Assembly: GCA_022496205.1 (NCBI GenBank)
Contig: WTXD01000113.1
Location: 1-47,460, forward strand
Length of the DNA stretch: 47,460 bases
Direction of reading: 5' to 3'
Source of the DNA: Gloeopeniophorella convolvens
Taxonomy: Eukaryota; Basidiomycota; Agaricomycetes; Russulales
The translations under genes were made by a program, and so were the position numbers. Positions 34,757 to 45,907 of this stretch are shown here, piece by piece. A model generated the notes under the pieces. It saw only the letters and a program-made list of their open reading frames with translations. It made no database searches and had not been told where the DNA came from. Position 1 is the stretch's first letter. Each line of letters begins with the position of its first letter.

Positions 34757-36364
34757 GCGGCCTCCCCTTCCTCCGAGCCATGGTCGTGGTCGCAAATCCC
34801 GCGCCAGCAACTCAGAGTCTGACGGCACCCCCGAGTCTGTGGAGATTGGCAGAAAACGGCCCCACCATGGCAAGGCCTCTTCTGAGGCTTTTAAAAGGGC
34901 AAGGAACAATGGGGAGTCAAAGGAGGCCAAGTGGAAGCGGGATGTGGGCCGCCTTCGAGATCGGAGCACCAAAAACGGCACCGCTGTGGTGGTTGACCTC
35001 AATCTGATGAGCGATGCCAATGTTGCCAGCACCGGCTGGCAAGGGAGAAAGCCGCCGATGCGTGTCCGAAAGGAGATCATCGAGCGCTACCACTCCGGCG
35101 ACATCAGAGAGGACATATGTCACTTTATTCGGCTGCCATTCATAACAGATAGGTGTGCTGCAAGTTTGGCCTGCGCTCTCACACTGACCCAGGCGCAGGA
35201 AACTCTCCATCCTCTACCTCCTAGACGTTATGCAACGTACTTTCCTCCATCGTGGTTTCCCTGCAAAGTTCATCTCAGAAAGGGCGCCAGAGGTTGCCCA
35301 GATTGTTGATGACCTTGTAGGCGATGATCTGCGGAACTTGAAGATTGCAGTGAGTTGTGCAAAGGAGGGCGTAGAATCTCGCGGTCCCCATCGCGCTGTG
35401 ATCCTGGGACACTGGCGTGAATCGATGAAGGCAAGTGGTTGGGCTCTCATGCCAGCTCCCTGTATGAAGCAGGGCTAATTCTCGATCCCAGACGCCTGGC
35501 CTCACCTCCTGGCACAGGGAAAATTCCGAGAAAGTGGCCGCTCTGCTCGGGAATGACCTGTTCCAGCGAATCACGTAGCTCATGTCCCACCTGACTGTCA
35601 AGTTACATTTCTGATGCCCTTGCAGAAAACATGTAAGGCGCGTGGTCCAGATGGCATTTCCTTCGGCTGTCATCCGCTTTGAAATCTCCGCAAAGTGGCA
35701 TGAGGAGCACCACGGCATCACGCCCCTCTTTGGATGCTTCTGGAACTTTTGCCTTAATGGAATCTTTCCTGGTATGGACCGAGTTCACTGCACTCCCCAT
35801 TCCGACGCCAAGAATCCGATTGGAGTCTGTGCTGTGATGGTCTACGTGCTACCCGGCTGTGAGTTGAAGCATAAGACACTATCATTGAAGATTCAACGGG
35901 TTGACACTGGCTCATACAACCATACAGTCGACTTCAATCACAGCCAGCGCTCATGGCTGGGCATATGGGAAGCCGGCGTTGTAGTAAAGCTTCCGCCTTG
36001 GGTTGTTCTGGTATACCCATCGTCTCTTTTCTTCCACTTCAACATAGACATACACGGTGCGTCTTTCTCACAACGGTCATGCCGCAAGGTTCTGATGGCT
36101 GCCTTTGAAGACATTGAGTTTGTAACAACTACGGGGAATCAAGTGCCCACTCCAGAAAATTCGCGGCCCGTTGTAGACGGAGACCAGAAGGGCCGAGGCT
36201 CTATGGTCTGGTTTAATATGGCCTCCATGTTCCAATCTTCCGAGACTGGGTTCAATACCCTTTCCAAGGCACGCCAGGCCGGCCAGTCAGGCCAGTCAGA
36301 CTACCGGGCGCGGGCTCAGGAGGCATTTTTGGAATATGGTAAACTGCACAATTTCCCACGGTAG
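34757..36364 (+). CDS. TET/JBP-like 2-oxoglutarate/Fe(II) dioxygenase
   Basis: Six exons in one frame: 34757-35152, 35193-35430, 35492-35574, 35626-35858, 35928-36056 and 36111-36364 (TAG). The second intron uses a GC donor (AAG|GCAAGT), the others GT. The catalytic core shows FWNFCLNGIFPGMDRVHC, then PHSDAKNPIGVC with the HxD iron ligands and the N-x2-G that follow them in TET/JBP enzymes. Further on are SQRSWLGIWEAG, LPPWVVLVYPSSLFFHFN (a likely distal His ligand) and GRGSMVWFN (a likely Arg for 2-oxoglutarate). The family oxidises 5-methyl-pyrimidines in DNA in the nucleus; mushroom genomes have many copies, often linked to DNA transposons. The N-terminal exon is basic and Ser/Lys-rich. 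The true start is not settled; earlier exons may lie in 33.8-34.7 kb. Confidence 0.75.
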
Positions 36365-36429
36365 CCCAGTTGTACCGCCCGTTCAATGAGAATTTGATGT
36401 GCTTGTTGCGACAAGACGGGCCGCCTGCG

Positions 36430-36813
36430 GCGTCATGTGCATTTGTCATGCACAGCTGGTCGACGAGTGCGCGGCACTTGCCCTCCCACCGGCGGTTTGC
36501 CCCATCTGCGCTCGCGAGGGTGACGTCGAGCAGCTGCGAGCGCAACTCGAACACCTTGATGTGCCTGTGGGGCAAAGGAGGGTGAGCGGGCATGTGAGTG
36601 CGGCGGCGGGGGCAGCACGGACCGGTCACGGTGGTGGCAGAAGGCGCGCTGGGCCTTGCAGTTCTGCTCGGCGCACTCCGTCAGCCGAATGTTCCAGCTG
36701 TACTCTCCTAGAACATCTGGGAACGAGACCAGATTGCCACAGATCGGCGAGCACTCCAAACGTTCGCCGAAAACCCACTTCTCGTCGTGTCTATCACGCC
36801 ACCCACGACCCAT
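36430..36813 (-). pseudogene. Diverged copy of the small two-exon gene family
   Basis: Exon-like segments 36813-36623 and 36564 to about 36430 flank a 58-bp intron-like stretch (GTCCGT..CACAG) in phase 2, the same position and phase as in the 10.85-kb gene. The protein motifs align: CSPICG with CCRICG, KAQRAF with KAQRTF, and IKVFELRSQLLD..SADGA with VKAFESRSQLLD..SADEA. After the homologous part come AHDAAGGPS and unrelated residues. There is no clear start. The 3' side converges on the end of the TET/JBP gene. It is probably a decayed copy, and its function is unknown. Confidence 0.55.
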
Positions 36814-36958
36814 AGCCCTTCCACATAAGGCAGTCCGACTAGCGGTATGTTTGAAATTCTCCCTTCGCCCTCGCCCTCGTCAGCATGCGTGCATGCCATA
36901 AGTACGGGCATGCGGTCATCTTCATCATGTCACAATTCGATGCATGGTCGACAGAGTA

Positions 36959-38167
36959 CATCTGCACGGTGCGTTCCCCATTGAGGCCGTCCAGAGGTGC
37001 GTCTGCCGGTTTCAGAAAAACGACGGAGTTAACATCAACAACCCTCGGTTTCTACTAGTACCGGAGCAAATTTCCGCATTCTAGCGTACTCACCCTGCGC
37101 CCCAAGGTGACCCAGTCGCTCCTCCCCGACATTCCGATGGACCAGGAAGAGGCGCGCCTTGAGAGCTACCGCATCGAGGACGCGGGCCTCTACCATGCAG
37201 CTGTTGACCACGCAGGGCCCTGGAAAGCGCAGCGCCAAGTCGAAGGATGAGGCGAAAATGCGCTGTCTCGAGCACCTGGCGTTGCGAAAGCGGCGGGCAG
37301 TGTGCACCCATGCATTTCCTACGCTGCTTCCCCGCCTCACTCTCAGCACGCAGCGCCCTGCGCTCCACACCGAGCTCGCGCTTGCATACATCGACAAGGT
37401 GCTCGCTCACCTACAAGACGAGCCCGCCTCGAAGCTCTAGTGCTCAAAAGGCGCCTCTTCCTTACCGTCCCACACCTGCATTCACCAATACAGCCCCCGC
37501 GGCAGCATCATATACTTCTGCACCTCCGCCCACGCCCTTATCATACTACCTTGAAGTAAGGACCCCCGCTAAGCATACGCGTCTGCACACCGTGCTCTCC
37601 CTGCAACGTTCGAGCACATACGACGCACCCGCCATGTGCCCGCACCTCATGCTGCACACGCCGCTTCTCGCACCAGAGCTCGCGCTCGTTGCTGGCAAGG
37701 TACGCCTCCTCCCTTCCTCCTGTCGTGTTCCGGCGCTGACGCAGCGCCGTAGGCCGGCGACACCCGCATCGTGCATGGCCAAGCGTCCGCCGCGGCGCTA
37801 TGCGCCGCGCCCGCGTTGGCCCTGCTTGCCGAGCGTGTGGAACTCGCGATCCGGGCGCCGCTACCTGCTGCCGACTAAGAGGACGATGCGCACGGGGCGG
37901 AGCGGCTCTTGCTGCTGTTCTCACTGTGCGCGAACCCTGTGAGCCCGCGCGCCTCTCCCCAGCCCGCCACACAACGCGTCCGTGCTGATTAATGCGCCGC
38001 ACAGGGACCTCCCCGCTGTGCTCTCCGCGCTCCCGCCAAGCTGCCCCGCTCGCACGCTTAGCAGCGCGCCGGCGCTCCTGTGCACGCTGCGTGGCCCAGC
38101 TGTTCACTTTGTTTTTGCTTTTCATGCGTCCCTAGCAGCTGCCTCTCGCCGCGACGCGAGACTAGCC
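36959..38167 (+). pseudogene. Vps39/TGFBRAP1-like vesicle-tethering protein, decayed
   Basis: Pieces in order: NNPRFLLVPEQISAF, QEEARLESYRIEDAGLYHAA, KMRCLEHLALRKRRAV, RPALHTELALAYIDKVLAHL, ALVLKRRLFL, RSSTYDAPAMCPHLML then HTPLLAPELALVAGK, ERLLLLFSLCANP, and DLPAVLSALPPSCPARTLSS. These resemble helical-repeat segments of the C-terminal half of fungal Vps39/Vam6 or Vps3 (TGFBRAP1) proteins, subunits of the HOPS/CORVET tethers at the vacuole. Plausible introns separate some pieces (GTACGC..GTAG near 37700, GTGAGC..CACAG near 37940). The frame also jumps by one near 37246 and again near 37436, where no intron fits. No zinc-finger end or N-terminal domain is found. I read it as a truncated pseudogene; the family is inferred from memory. 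Confidence 0.45.
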
Positions 38168-39422
38168 TGAGCGGGGGGCTGGCTTGTGTACACCATGAAC
38201 TGTATCAACTTGTGCTGCATACAAGACTGTGCGCAGGTGGGATGCCCGGACCGGCGTTGGACGCTCGAAAGGCGCGTGTATGCTGCACTCTACAATAGCT
38301 CGCAAACAGCCCAGAAAGCTCATCCATCGCGGAACGGCTGTCTTCCACGACCGGCGTCGGCAACGGAGACTAGGATAACACGTGAATGTGATCTATTGGC
38401 GCCTTCTTGCGCCGTCAAGGCGCCGCCGCCGATTGGAGGTGCCGGTCATAATTGTTGCGGGCGCTTATAGCTCTCCAATCATAAGTTTTCTTTTGTTCTC
38501 GCGCCGCCAGACCGCTTCCGCCCGCTTCCACGCCCTAGTCAAACGTCAATCCCACTCGCCGCCGAGGCCGCGCACCCTCCATCGTCCATCCGCACTGCCT
38601 CCGGCACCACCCTCCTCGCACCCTCCTCGCACGTCCACCGGTCCTGTCCAAAGTCACCGCTGAGCGCCGTGCCACCAGCGCCGCCAAGACTCGAAGATTC
38701 ATACACGCGTTTCGGACCGTCTTGATATGCCATACTAATTTGTTCGCTCGCGTTATCTTACTTACCCTACAAGTTCCTTTATTATCCACGACCATTCATG
38801 ATCTTTGCGTACTCGCGACCATCTCGGCTTTCACTTTAGACTGCTGTTTCTCATTGTTCTGGCATGCCGCTGTGCTCGACTTGCGCTCTCGAAACCTGTT
38901 GCTTGCTGCCATCATGCATAAAAACCCTCTTGTCTCTGCTACAAATGTAACCGTCTCACTGCTTTTCTCGAATCTCGCCGTCTGAACTTGTCCGAACCCA
39001 CATGCCATTGTCTGCCAACTCGTAAATCGCACTCGTGCCGATATCGAGTTTCGCGTTCCCGCGCTCGCGCCGTCCCGACTTCTCGCATTTCTCACATTCT
39101 CGCTCGACTACTCCACTCTCCCTCTACCCCATCTCGTCTACGTCTGATGGCATCGCGTTATTGCACCAGGAACAGAAGAATACAGATGGTAAAAAGGAAC
39201 ATCAGACTGATACGTGAGATTCGAGTCTGTACCAGGTATACGTCGATGGGTTCAAATAAAGCCAGTACACAAACCAAAATCTCAGAAGAAACATGTATCA
39301 TAGAGAGCACTCTAGACGACGTGGACCTGAAGTTATCGTGATGGCGAATGCCATTGGGTTTGCAGCGCGCAGAGATCCGAGAAGCTCTGTTCTGTCTACA
39401 TCGGCGTTCTCTACAACATGAA
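38168..39422. other. Intergenic, no gene recognised
   Basis: Holds the second copy of the ~80-bp dispersed repeat (38446-38530). The 38700-39100 stretch is pyrimidine-rich and has only short frames. Confidence 0.5.
38446..38530 (+). repeat. Dispersed repeat shared with 10.57 kb
   Basis: Partner of 10565-10645; see that entry for the matching runs. Here it lies downstream of the Vps39-like pseudogene, so it is not tied to one gene context. Confidence 0.55.
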
Positions 39423-40694
39423 TCACCCACAGATCTGGGAGCAGTCGAGCGTATAGGCATAGATCGTCCTGTAGAACGAATGAGAGTATGTGAAAGTCGT
39501 TAAGAAGCGACAGACCATGTCTTCCACGCCTAGCTCACCGCAACTCTGTGAGAGGCTCAGAGAGCGGATCTGACCAAGCTTGCATTGCGGCACCTCATAA
39601 CCCCCACAACCTGCCCGCGGCAGATATGAGAATGGGGGGGGTTCTTGGACCAGCCGAAATCCCAGCCGATGCAGCCCTTGACAGCGCTGCAGAGCTTCCA
39701 ATAGACAGGAGATCGAAGGGTCATGTGGAGAGAGCTGACTGGTTTTAGCTTGCAGCTCGAAGAGACCGGAGGGATCGCGGAGTCGCGCCAATACGTTGTT
39801 GCAGACTCCCAACGGGGCGCGGAGAACCTGGAGATTAGGCAGGAACCTTTGATCTTGTGACCGCGGAGGCCGAGTTCGAGCCCATGGTACCCTGCCAGCA
39901 ATGGATACTCTCTCGAGTCGTCTATGGCGTGTGAGGAAACATATGGAGGATGCCCATGGAACCTTTCCTTCAACCTCAATCTCCTCGAGAGAAGGTATTG
40001 TGAGGCTTTCGAGCAGAGATGACCAGTTCATGGCACCCAGCGACACTATGTAGACCCTCAGCTTTTTGAGAGGAGACCCATTTAGCAGGCCTACAGTGGC
40101 ATGCGCTACGCCAGGAGCGAAGACGTGGTCGGAAGATATTGTGAAGGAAGTAAGTGTATGGGAGCGGAGCAACGATCGAACTGGCCGAACTTGGGGGCGT
40201 GCGAAGCTGCCCGGGTTGTCGAAGGTGCCGCCTGAGATATGCAGTTTCTTGACAGGTGAGGTGCGAATGTCTCGGTGAAGTGAGATGAGCCCGCCTATTA
40301 GTGCGAGTGGGTCGGAGGTGTGGATGAAAAGGCTGAAGCCTCTGAGGTTAGCCTTATTTGAAGGGTCTTGGAGGAAATACCCAATATGCCTCAGCGCGCG
40401 TCGTGCCTCTTCAGTTTCTAAGGGAAGCGAACAGGACATCACAGCAGGGGGGTCGAATGAAGGGGTGTTCGACCAAATTCCGAGCCCCACATATGCATCC
40501 GTTGCATGCAACTTAACGGTCGGCCCTCCGTCGCGAGTGTTTTCCAGCTTGAGGCCACATCCACGCAGATACTCGGGTACGAGCGTTTTGCGGAGGAACT
40601 GTGAGGCGTAAGCTAGCATTCGAAGATCATGGCGCCCCAGATAACTTGCGATCAGCAAGATCAGTTCAAGAGGGATGTCCAACAAGCATGGGTA
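39423..40694 (-). CDS. F-box protein
   Basis: The frame is open from 40694 to the stop at 39423 and encodes about 420 residues. The N-terminus is a clear F-box (LDIPLELILLIASYLGRHDL then RMLAYASQFLRKTLVPEYL), which binds Skp1 in SCF ubiquitin ligases. The rest has leucine-rich segments (VKKLHISGGTF, LTSFTISSDHVF, LKKLRVYIV, LEEIEVEGKV, LERVSIAGRV) typical of the large basidiomycete F-box/LRR-like family that recruits substrates. There is no ATG in frame ahead of the F-box without crossing TAG 40697-40695. A 47-bp GTAATA..TTCTAG intron (40741-40695) would solve this and imply a further upstream exon. Otherwise the start is MAPADARPLLNF followed by a nonsense codon. Confidence 0.75.
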   Translation of the reverse strand, partial: YPCLLDIPLELILLIASYLGRHDLRMLAYASQFLRKTLVPEYLRGCGLKLENTRDGGPTVKLHATDAYVGLGIWSNTPSFDPPAVMSCSLPLETEEARRALRHIGYFLQDPSNKANLRGFSLFIHTSDPLALIGGLISLHRDIRTSPVKKLHISGGTFDNPGSFARPQVRPVRSLLRSHTLTSFTISSDHVFAPGVAHATVGLLNGSPLKKLRVYIVSLGAMNWSSLLESLTIPSLEEIEVEGKVPWASSICFLTRHRRLERVSIAGRVPWARTRPPRSQDQRFLPNLQVLRAPLGVCNNVLARLRDPSGLFELQAKTSQLSPHDPSISCLLEALQRCQGLHRLGFRLVQEPPPFSYLPRAGCGGYEVPQCKLGQIRSLSLSQSCGELGVEDMVCRFLTTFTYSHSFYRTIYAYTLDCSQICG

Positions 40695-40741
40695 CTAGAA
40701 GTTGAGCAAGGGTCGGGCATCAGCAGGCGCCATGTTATTAC

Positions 40742-42890
40742 TATAGGAGGACTTCGCCGTACGTAGCACACCCGGTCTCTCTTGGATTGATACTCTTCGC
40801 CCTCTGGCTAGTGGGGTTGCTTTTTGCCTCCTGCGGAAGCCGAGGCCAGCTGCACCTTATGCACAGCCGTTGTATTAGAAAAGTGCTTGCCGACGAAAGA
40901 GAAGAACTCGCCCGAAGACGCTTGAGGGGGCGGAGGTTCAGAAGTACCTCTGAACTGCGCTTTTGAGACGTGAGATGAAGAAATTCTCTGAAATGGGGGG
41001 TTTCCCGGGTGCCCATGGGGGCATTCGGCATTGTCGTTGCGTAAAGGGCGGCAGCGTATCAGGTACTTCATCGCCATTGACAGCCCGGCAGTTAAGTATG
41101 CGCCTGAACAACTCAAGCTATTGTCAACTTGTTCCAAGAGAAAGCACCATGCATTGCCACCCAGTGCTATACAATTGTGCCTACGGGTACAGCATTTTTT
41201 CAAATTGGCCTAGACTCCAAGACTCTTGTTCGCAGGCTCGCGCCAATCATTGTGTGTCTGGACCTGGTAGATGTCTAAACGGCAATAGAAACCCGCTGAA
41301 AGGTTATGTGTATAGCATCTGGATAAGAGATTGCGCAAGTCGGGATGACAACGAGAACATACCACGAGGCTATAGGCTGCTTGATAGGCACTGTCTGAGC
41401 GCCCGAGCCGACTCCGAACAAGTATTCAAAGTTCCAACGTTCAGATCTTCAGATGCTTTAATGCTCACGTGTCACGTTCAAAGCTCAATCTTCCAATCGC
41501 AGCTGCGTTGTGGCAGCACGGAATACATTTTCTTGGGCGCGCTGGTTCCTCTTTCCTGTGGCAGGAACGCGGTTTTTTGTCCCATCCTCATTGTGGGGCC
41601 CCATCGCCACAGGCCGCCACCGTCGTCATGGGGGATGTGATCGTGATGCTGGAGCCTCACCTGATAATGAAGATGATATGGTGGTAATTGTCCTCAATAG
41701 ATCTCTGAGAATCCTCCAACAACAATCAAGCCGAATGGTCCGGCCAGCGATACGGGTAAACCTGAACATACCTGACTATACCTGGGATTTCGTTTCACGA
41801 AGGACCTAGTTGACCACTGGATCAACTGACCTACGTTCGGATCGGCCAAATGCTCCGTCAGGCTCCATCTCGTTCTGAGCCTGCCTTGCCTGAGTTCCCC
41901 TGAGTCTGCATGGGATTTTGCTGCTGCTGGTGTCGAACGCATCACCAAACGTGTGAGAACACTTAGAGGCTGGCCAGTCCTTGCATTCCTTTTTTGGGGT
42001 CAGCAAGCGCTGGCCATGGATTCCGACTTTCGAAACTGACCCCCAGTCAAAATCCCGGGGGATGAGATCTTGAGATTGAATGAGGATGGTTTGGTTTGGA
42101 AGTAATGGCATCAGACCGCCGAAATCGGGATGAGGTAGGATCCCGTGCCAGCCCGTGCGACTATGTAAAATGGATCATTGGAGCCGATGCCAGCTCATTC
42201 ATTCGCGTTGTATCGTTTTGCGCCCCACGCGCGTCTTCACAGTGACAGTTTTTTGTTCTGCTCGATTTTGCGTGAGCTTGTCTTGCATGGCTCTCTGACA
42301 CATGGTTGCCAACCTGGGTCGCCCTCCCGTCTGATTCAATACCATTCAAGTCTCTTTCCACTTGCTTCCGACTATCGACGCAACCCACTGCACTGCACAC
42401 CAGCTTCCGGTCTACCGAGACACTTGAGCCAGCTCCTGTGCTACTGGAAACTAGGTTACACATAGCAGGAGACTCGGTCGCAAGAGAGTACAAATGTGGC
42501 TGTTCTACGCGCTGGAAACTCCTCAAGAAGGCTTCCTCATCTACATACCACACGCATGCCCGCTTTCGACATGACGATCATAGGTGTATTGCCATCCAGC
42601 GCAGGTGGCTTGTAGCGTCGACATCTTGGCCTCTGGGACGTGACACAGGCTCCAGGGGCCACACCTCTGCTGTTTACCTGCCTGCAGATGGCACCGAGGT
42701 GCTTCCCACACGAAAGTGCAAGCATACTTGGCACGACGTGTCACCCAACCCCATGACATACGTGGAGGAAGGCAACAATGTGAGCATTTCTGACAACCTC
42801 TGTGAATATTCTGTCTAAACTGGCTTTTCAGATGAACGCGCGTTCCGATCCCGAGGAACTGCTCCGCACACACTCTCTAGAAACTGAGGA
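40742..42890. other. Mostly unassigned region
   Basis: Frames at 40963-41640 (+) and 42306-42818 (+) are open but have no recognisable domain. The second could splice (GTGAGC..TTTCAG) into 42832-43056 (+), but that exon lies antisense to the EST1-like gene, so I doubt it. An upstream exon of the F-box gene may lie near 40742-40800. Confidence 0.4.
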
Positions 42891-42899
42891 CATCCATGA

Positions 42900-44057
42900 T
42901 ATACCTCCAAACATGGGTGCACTCGTGCTGCCAGGGACCACGATGGCAGTACGGATTTGCGTGCCATCTCAAAGGACAGATGGTGATCATGCTGAAACGC
43001 GACGTGTTCAGAGACCGAACTGCAGTACAATGAAGTGTAGAGCGCCTACCTCTTGACAAAGTGGTACACTCCGCACAGCTTCTCATGCTCCATCTCTTAG
43101 CTGGGGGGCCAAGGTGGCGGTGTGACTTGCCATGTCCTGGGTCCAGACGTTGCCGACACGCCCTCGGCGTACCAGTCGTGCGCTATCCTCCGCCAGCAGT
43201 CCTTCTCCGGCTCGAGCTCCATCAGGCTTGCGGCAACGATACCCATGCTGGAGCTCTGAGAGTCGCCACAGATGGGGAGCTTTTTGCTGTTAAAATTACT
43301 GCCGCCCACGGGCAACGTGTTCGAGTCAATAGGTGACACACACAGCGCGCTGTTGATGGCAGCTACGGTCAGGATGGACAAGGGCTGCGCTGGAGCGGGG
43401 ATTATGGCTGCGATGGCACCGCGCGAGGTCGCCGAGAGCCTCGATCCAACCAGGCCGGAAACCAAGAAGCGGTTCCCTTTCGAGTAGGGCGGTGTAGAAC
43501 GTGCAGGCATAGTATGTAACACCCTGCAAGTACTCCTTGGCAGTCTTGGAGCTGAGTGAGGACCGGCGGAGGTTCTTGAGCAACCTGTGGAGGCCGTTCA
43601 GCCAGAGGTGGGTGATGGCGTTGTATTTCTCGAGTATGTTGCGCACGGAAATGGACACTCCAGGCGCTTGTGAGATCTCCAACAGGCTGAGCATCATATC
43701 TGCAAGTGTGCGACTGCATTCAAGTCAGCGGCGGCTAGGTAGGTGGGTGTGCTCGTCCTCACCGCCTTCGTTGATCATAAATGCCATTGCGGCGGGGCCC
43801 CGAAGCACTGCACGGCGGGACGCTGTCACCATGCGGTATGCTGGTGCTAAGAACGTGGCTTCGTGGCAGGTACGGCTGCCTCGGGCGCTCACTGCGGCCG
43901 GGGTTTCGTGTTGCCCGGCGGCGGCATCCCTGTCAGGCTGCGTGGCACCGCGCGTCTCGAACCATGGGCCGTGCGGATGCTCGCGCAAGGTCGATGAGCG
44001 GGTGGGTTCCATGCCACGTGGCACGTGTGGTAGAGCACGCTTCACCGTCTCATGCAC
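42900..44057 (-). pseudogene. EST1-type DNA/RNA-binding protein, decayed
   Basis: Minus-strand pieces give the EST1/SMG7 DNA/RNA-binding region: AYRMVTASRRAVLRGPAAMA, intron 43762-43700, then LEISQAPGVSISVRNILEKY, THLWLNGLHRLLKNLRRSSL, TYYACTFYTALLEREPLLGF, GWIEALGDLAR, MGIVAASLMELEPEKDCWRR and HDWYAEG, then VYHFVK, intron 43049-42992, then HHLSFEMARKSVLPSW. Such proteins act in telomerase recruitment or mRNA decay. The frame changes near 43420 (an apparent deletion right after GDLAR), near 43140 and near 43105, and no splice signals explain these. So the gene is probably dead. The N-terminal part is not found; the upstream frames at 44.0-45.0 kb do not match it. Confidence 0.6.
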
Positions 44058-45876
44058 GCCAGCTTGCTGGATGCAGTCGCATTAGGGATGGAGGGGGCGG
44101 GGATAGCGGTGGCCGGGGAGTGGAGGGTAGAGGATGAGATCCGGGCGGGGAGCGCAGGGGCATGGGCTGATGGAGCGTGGTCAGCACGGAGTCGAGCTGA
44201 GGCGCGGCAATATGCACCTGTTTCAGCCAAAGAGTATTGTCCCGGTCTACACCGTGACGACGGAAATGGGGAGGAGCCAGGGCAGTACGAGGGAGTGAGG
44301 GTGCGGGTCACTGGAACGCCTGTGCTAAGCTGCAGCACGCTGGGCCTGGCGGGGCCCCGCAGCGCGCATGCTTCACACAGGCAGAGCAGGAGTGTGCGAT
44401 ATGTTGCATGGCACGCGTGGCAAGCCACCTTTCACTGCGTCGGGGGCTCTCGGGGTACGAGTGAGGGGAGGGTGGGGAGAAAGCTGGGAGGGACGCGGGA
44501 AGGGTGTGGATGGGTGGGCAGAACCGAGAGCTACCCAGAGAGACGGATGTGAGGGGGGCGACAGCGGAAGCGGCGCAGAGCGGCGACCGTTGTCACTGCC
44601 TTCACCGTGCCACGCTGCCACGGCGTTACGCGACAGTCACCAGGAAATTTAGGTGTGGGGAAGGGCTCCTGCACCTCGGCTGCAAAGAAGGAGACCGGGT
44701 CATGCTTTCGGCGGTCGAGGACCTGGCAGTGCTGGGACGCGTCGCACTGGCGCAAGGGCTCCGCAAGGGCTCGCAAGCTTCCGGCAGAATCAAACATCGC
44801 CTCGGGCGGCGCTGTGCGGCGCATGGGGATGGCATCGGCGTCGGGACTGAAAGCTTCGAAGGGCGCTTTGTGGACGGGGCGTGGGCAGGAGCGTGAGCGT
44901 GAACAGGTCGTTGTGACGGAGAGAGATATTGAGGGCCCGGCAGGAGTCGTCTGATTCCGGTTCAATGCTGTCCTAGTCTCCCAGAGGCAGACGCGTCGTC
45001 AAACCCTCGTGCCTCGGGATCCGCTGTCAGATGGCGTCAACCCTCGTTCCTCGGGATCCTTCATCTGACTGCTGTCCACGAGCGGCGGCATTCCAGAACA
45101 GCTGTGCTTACTGTTTTCATAATGTTGCGAAGCCGCAATTCGACTTTGCACGCAAAGTCTTTCTTATCTCCCACTTCCTGTCCCTCTGTTTGACTCCCCT
45201 CCCCTGCTTTCCCTATCCCATGTAGTTCATGGGCCCGAGAAAACTACCCTCCATCTCACTGGTCTGCACCGCCAAAGGTATCTCACAAACTCTCCAATTC
45301 CCGTGCTCCGACACTTACCCAGCCCCTATCCGGCTCTGGAGTTGTCCCAATCCTAATTATTATAGAAACTTGATAGGATCTGAAAATAAAAAAACCCCCT
45401 CTAGGTCTATGTCGTGCGATGCTGAGAAGGACTCGGCATCACTCAGTGCTATGCCATGTGCCAGTAATGTTTGACTGACGGCTGGCAGCCACCTCCTCAG
45501 GCACCACAAGTCATGTTATCGCACCAGTGCCCGTGCGCTGTATGATCTAGTGTGGCCCCTGCCCTCGCACTCCAGCGCGTCTCTTACGGGGCAGTTCCAC
45601 ACCGGTGCCAGTGCGTGCAGCACCACAGTAATGGCCCAGTACCGCATGCTCACGAGCACCATTGAGGAACGCGCTGCGTGTGTGCCATGGCCAGTAGGGA
45701 ACAGCAGCGGGAAACACCACGGCTCACCGGGGCGCGGCACGGTGGCCCGCGTAGCGCTGGGCATCCTGCAGTTCTACAGCACGCTGATGCATGCGAATAT
45801 CGCAGGGCGCAGTGCATGTGCCACTCGAGGCAGACGATGACGGGCAGGACAACGCGGAAGGCAGTAGAGCGGTTGA
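44058..45876. other. Unassigned region with the second 98-bp repeat
   Basis: Long frames on both strands at 44.05-44.97 kb reflect GC-rich composition; none shows a domain. A minus-strand frame at 45907-45650 (LHPLLRFNINRSTAFRVVLP) has a hydrophobic core and might be a gene fragment adjoining the copia insertion. Confidence 0.4.
44972..45069 (+). repeat. 98-bp dispersed repeat, copy 2
   Basis: One mismatch from copy 1 at 3464-3561, same length and orientation. The flanks are unrelated, so the unit itself was copied. Confidence 0.8.
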
Positions 45877-45907
45877 TGTTGAAGCGCAGCAGAGGGTGGA
45901 GTGACAA

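Noticed and set aside
37541..38125. 194-codon Arg/Ala-rich minus-strand frame.
   Set aside because: It is antisense to the Vps39-like pieces and has the composition of a GC-rich shadow frame.
42802..43056. Plus-strand frame that could splice to 42306-42818.
   Set aside because: It lies antisense to the EST1-like exons, which carry recognisable motifs and splice signals.
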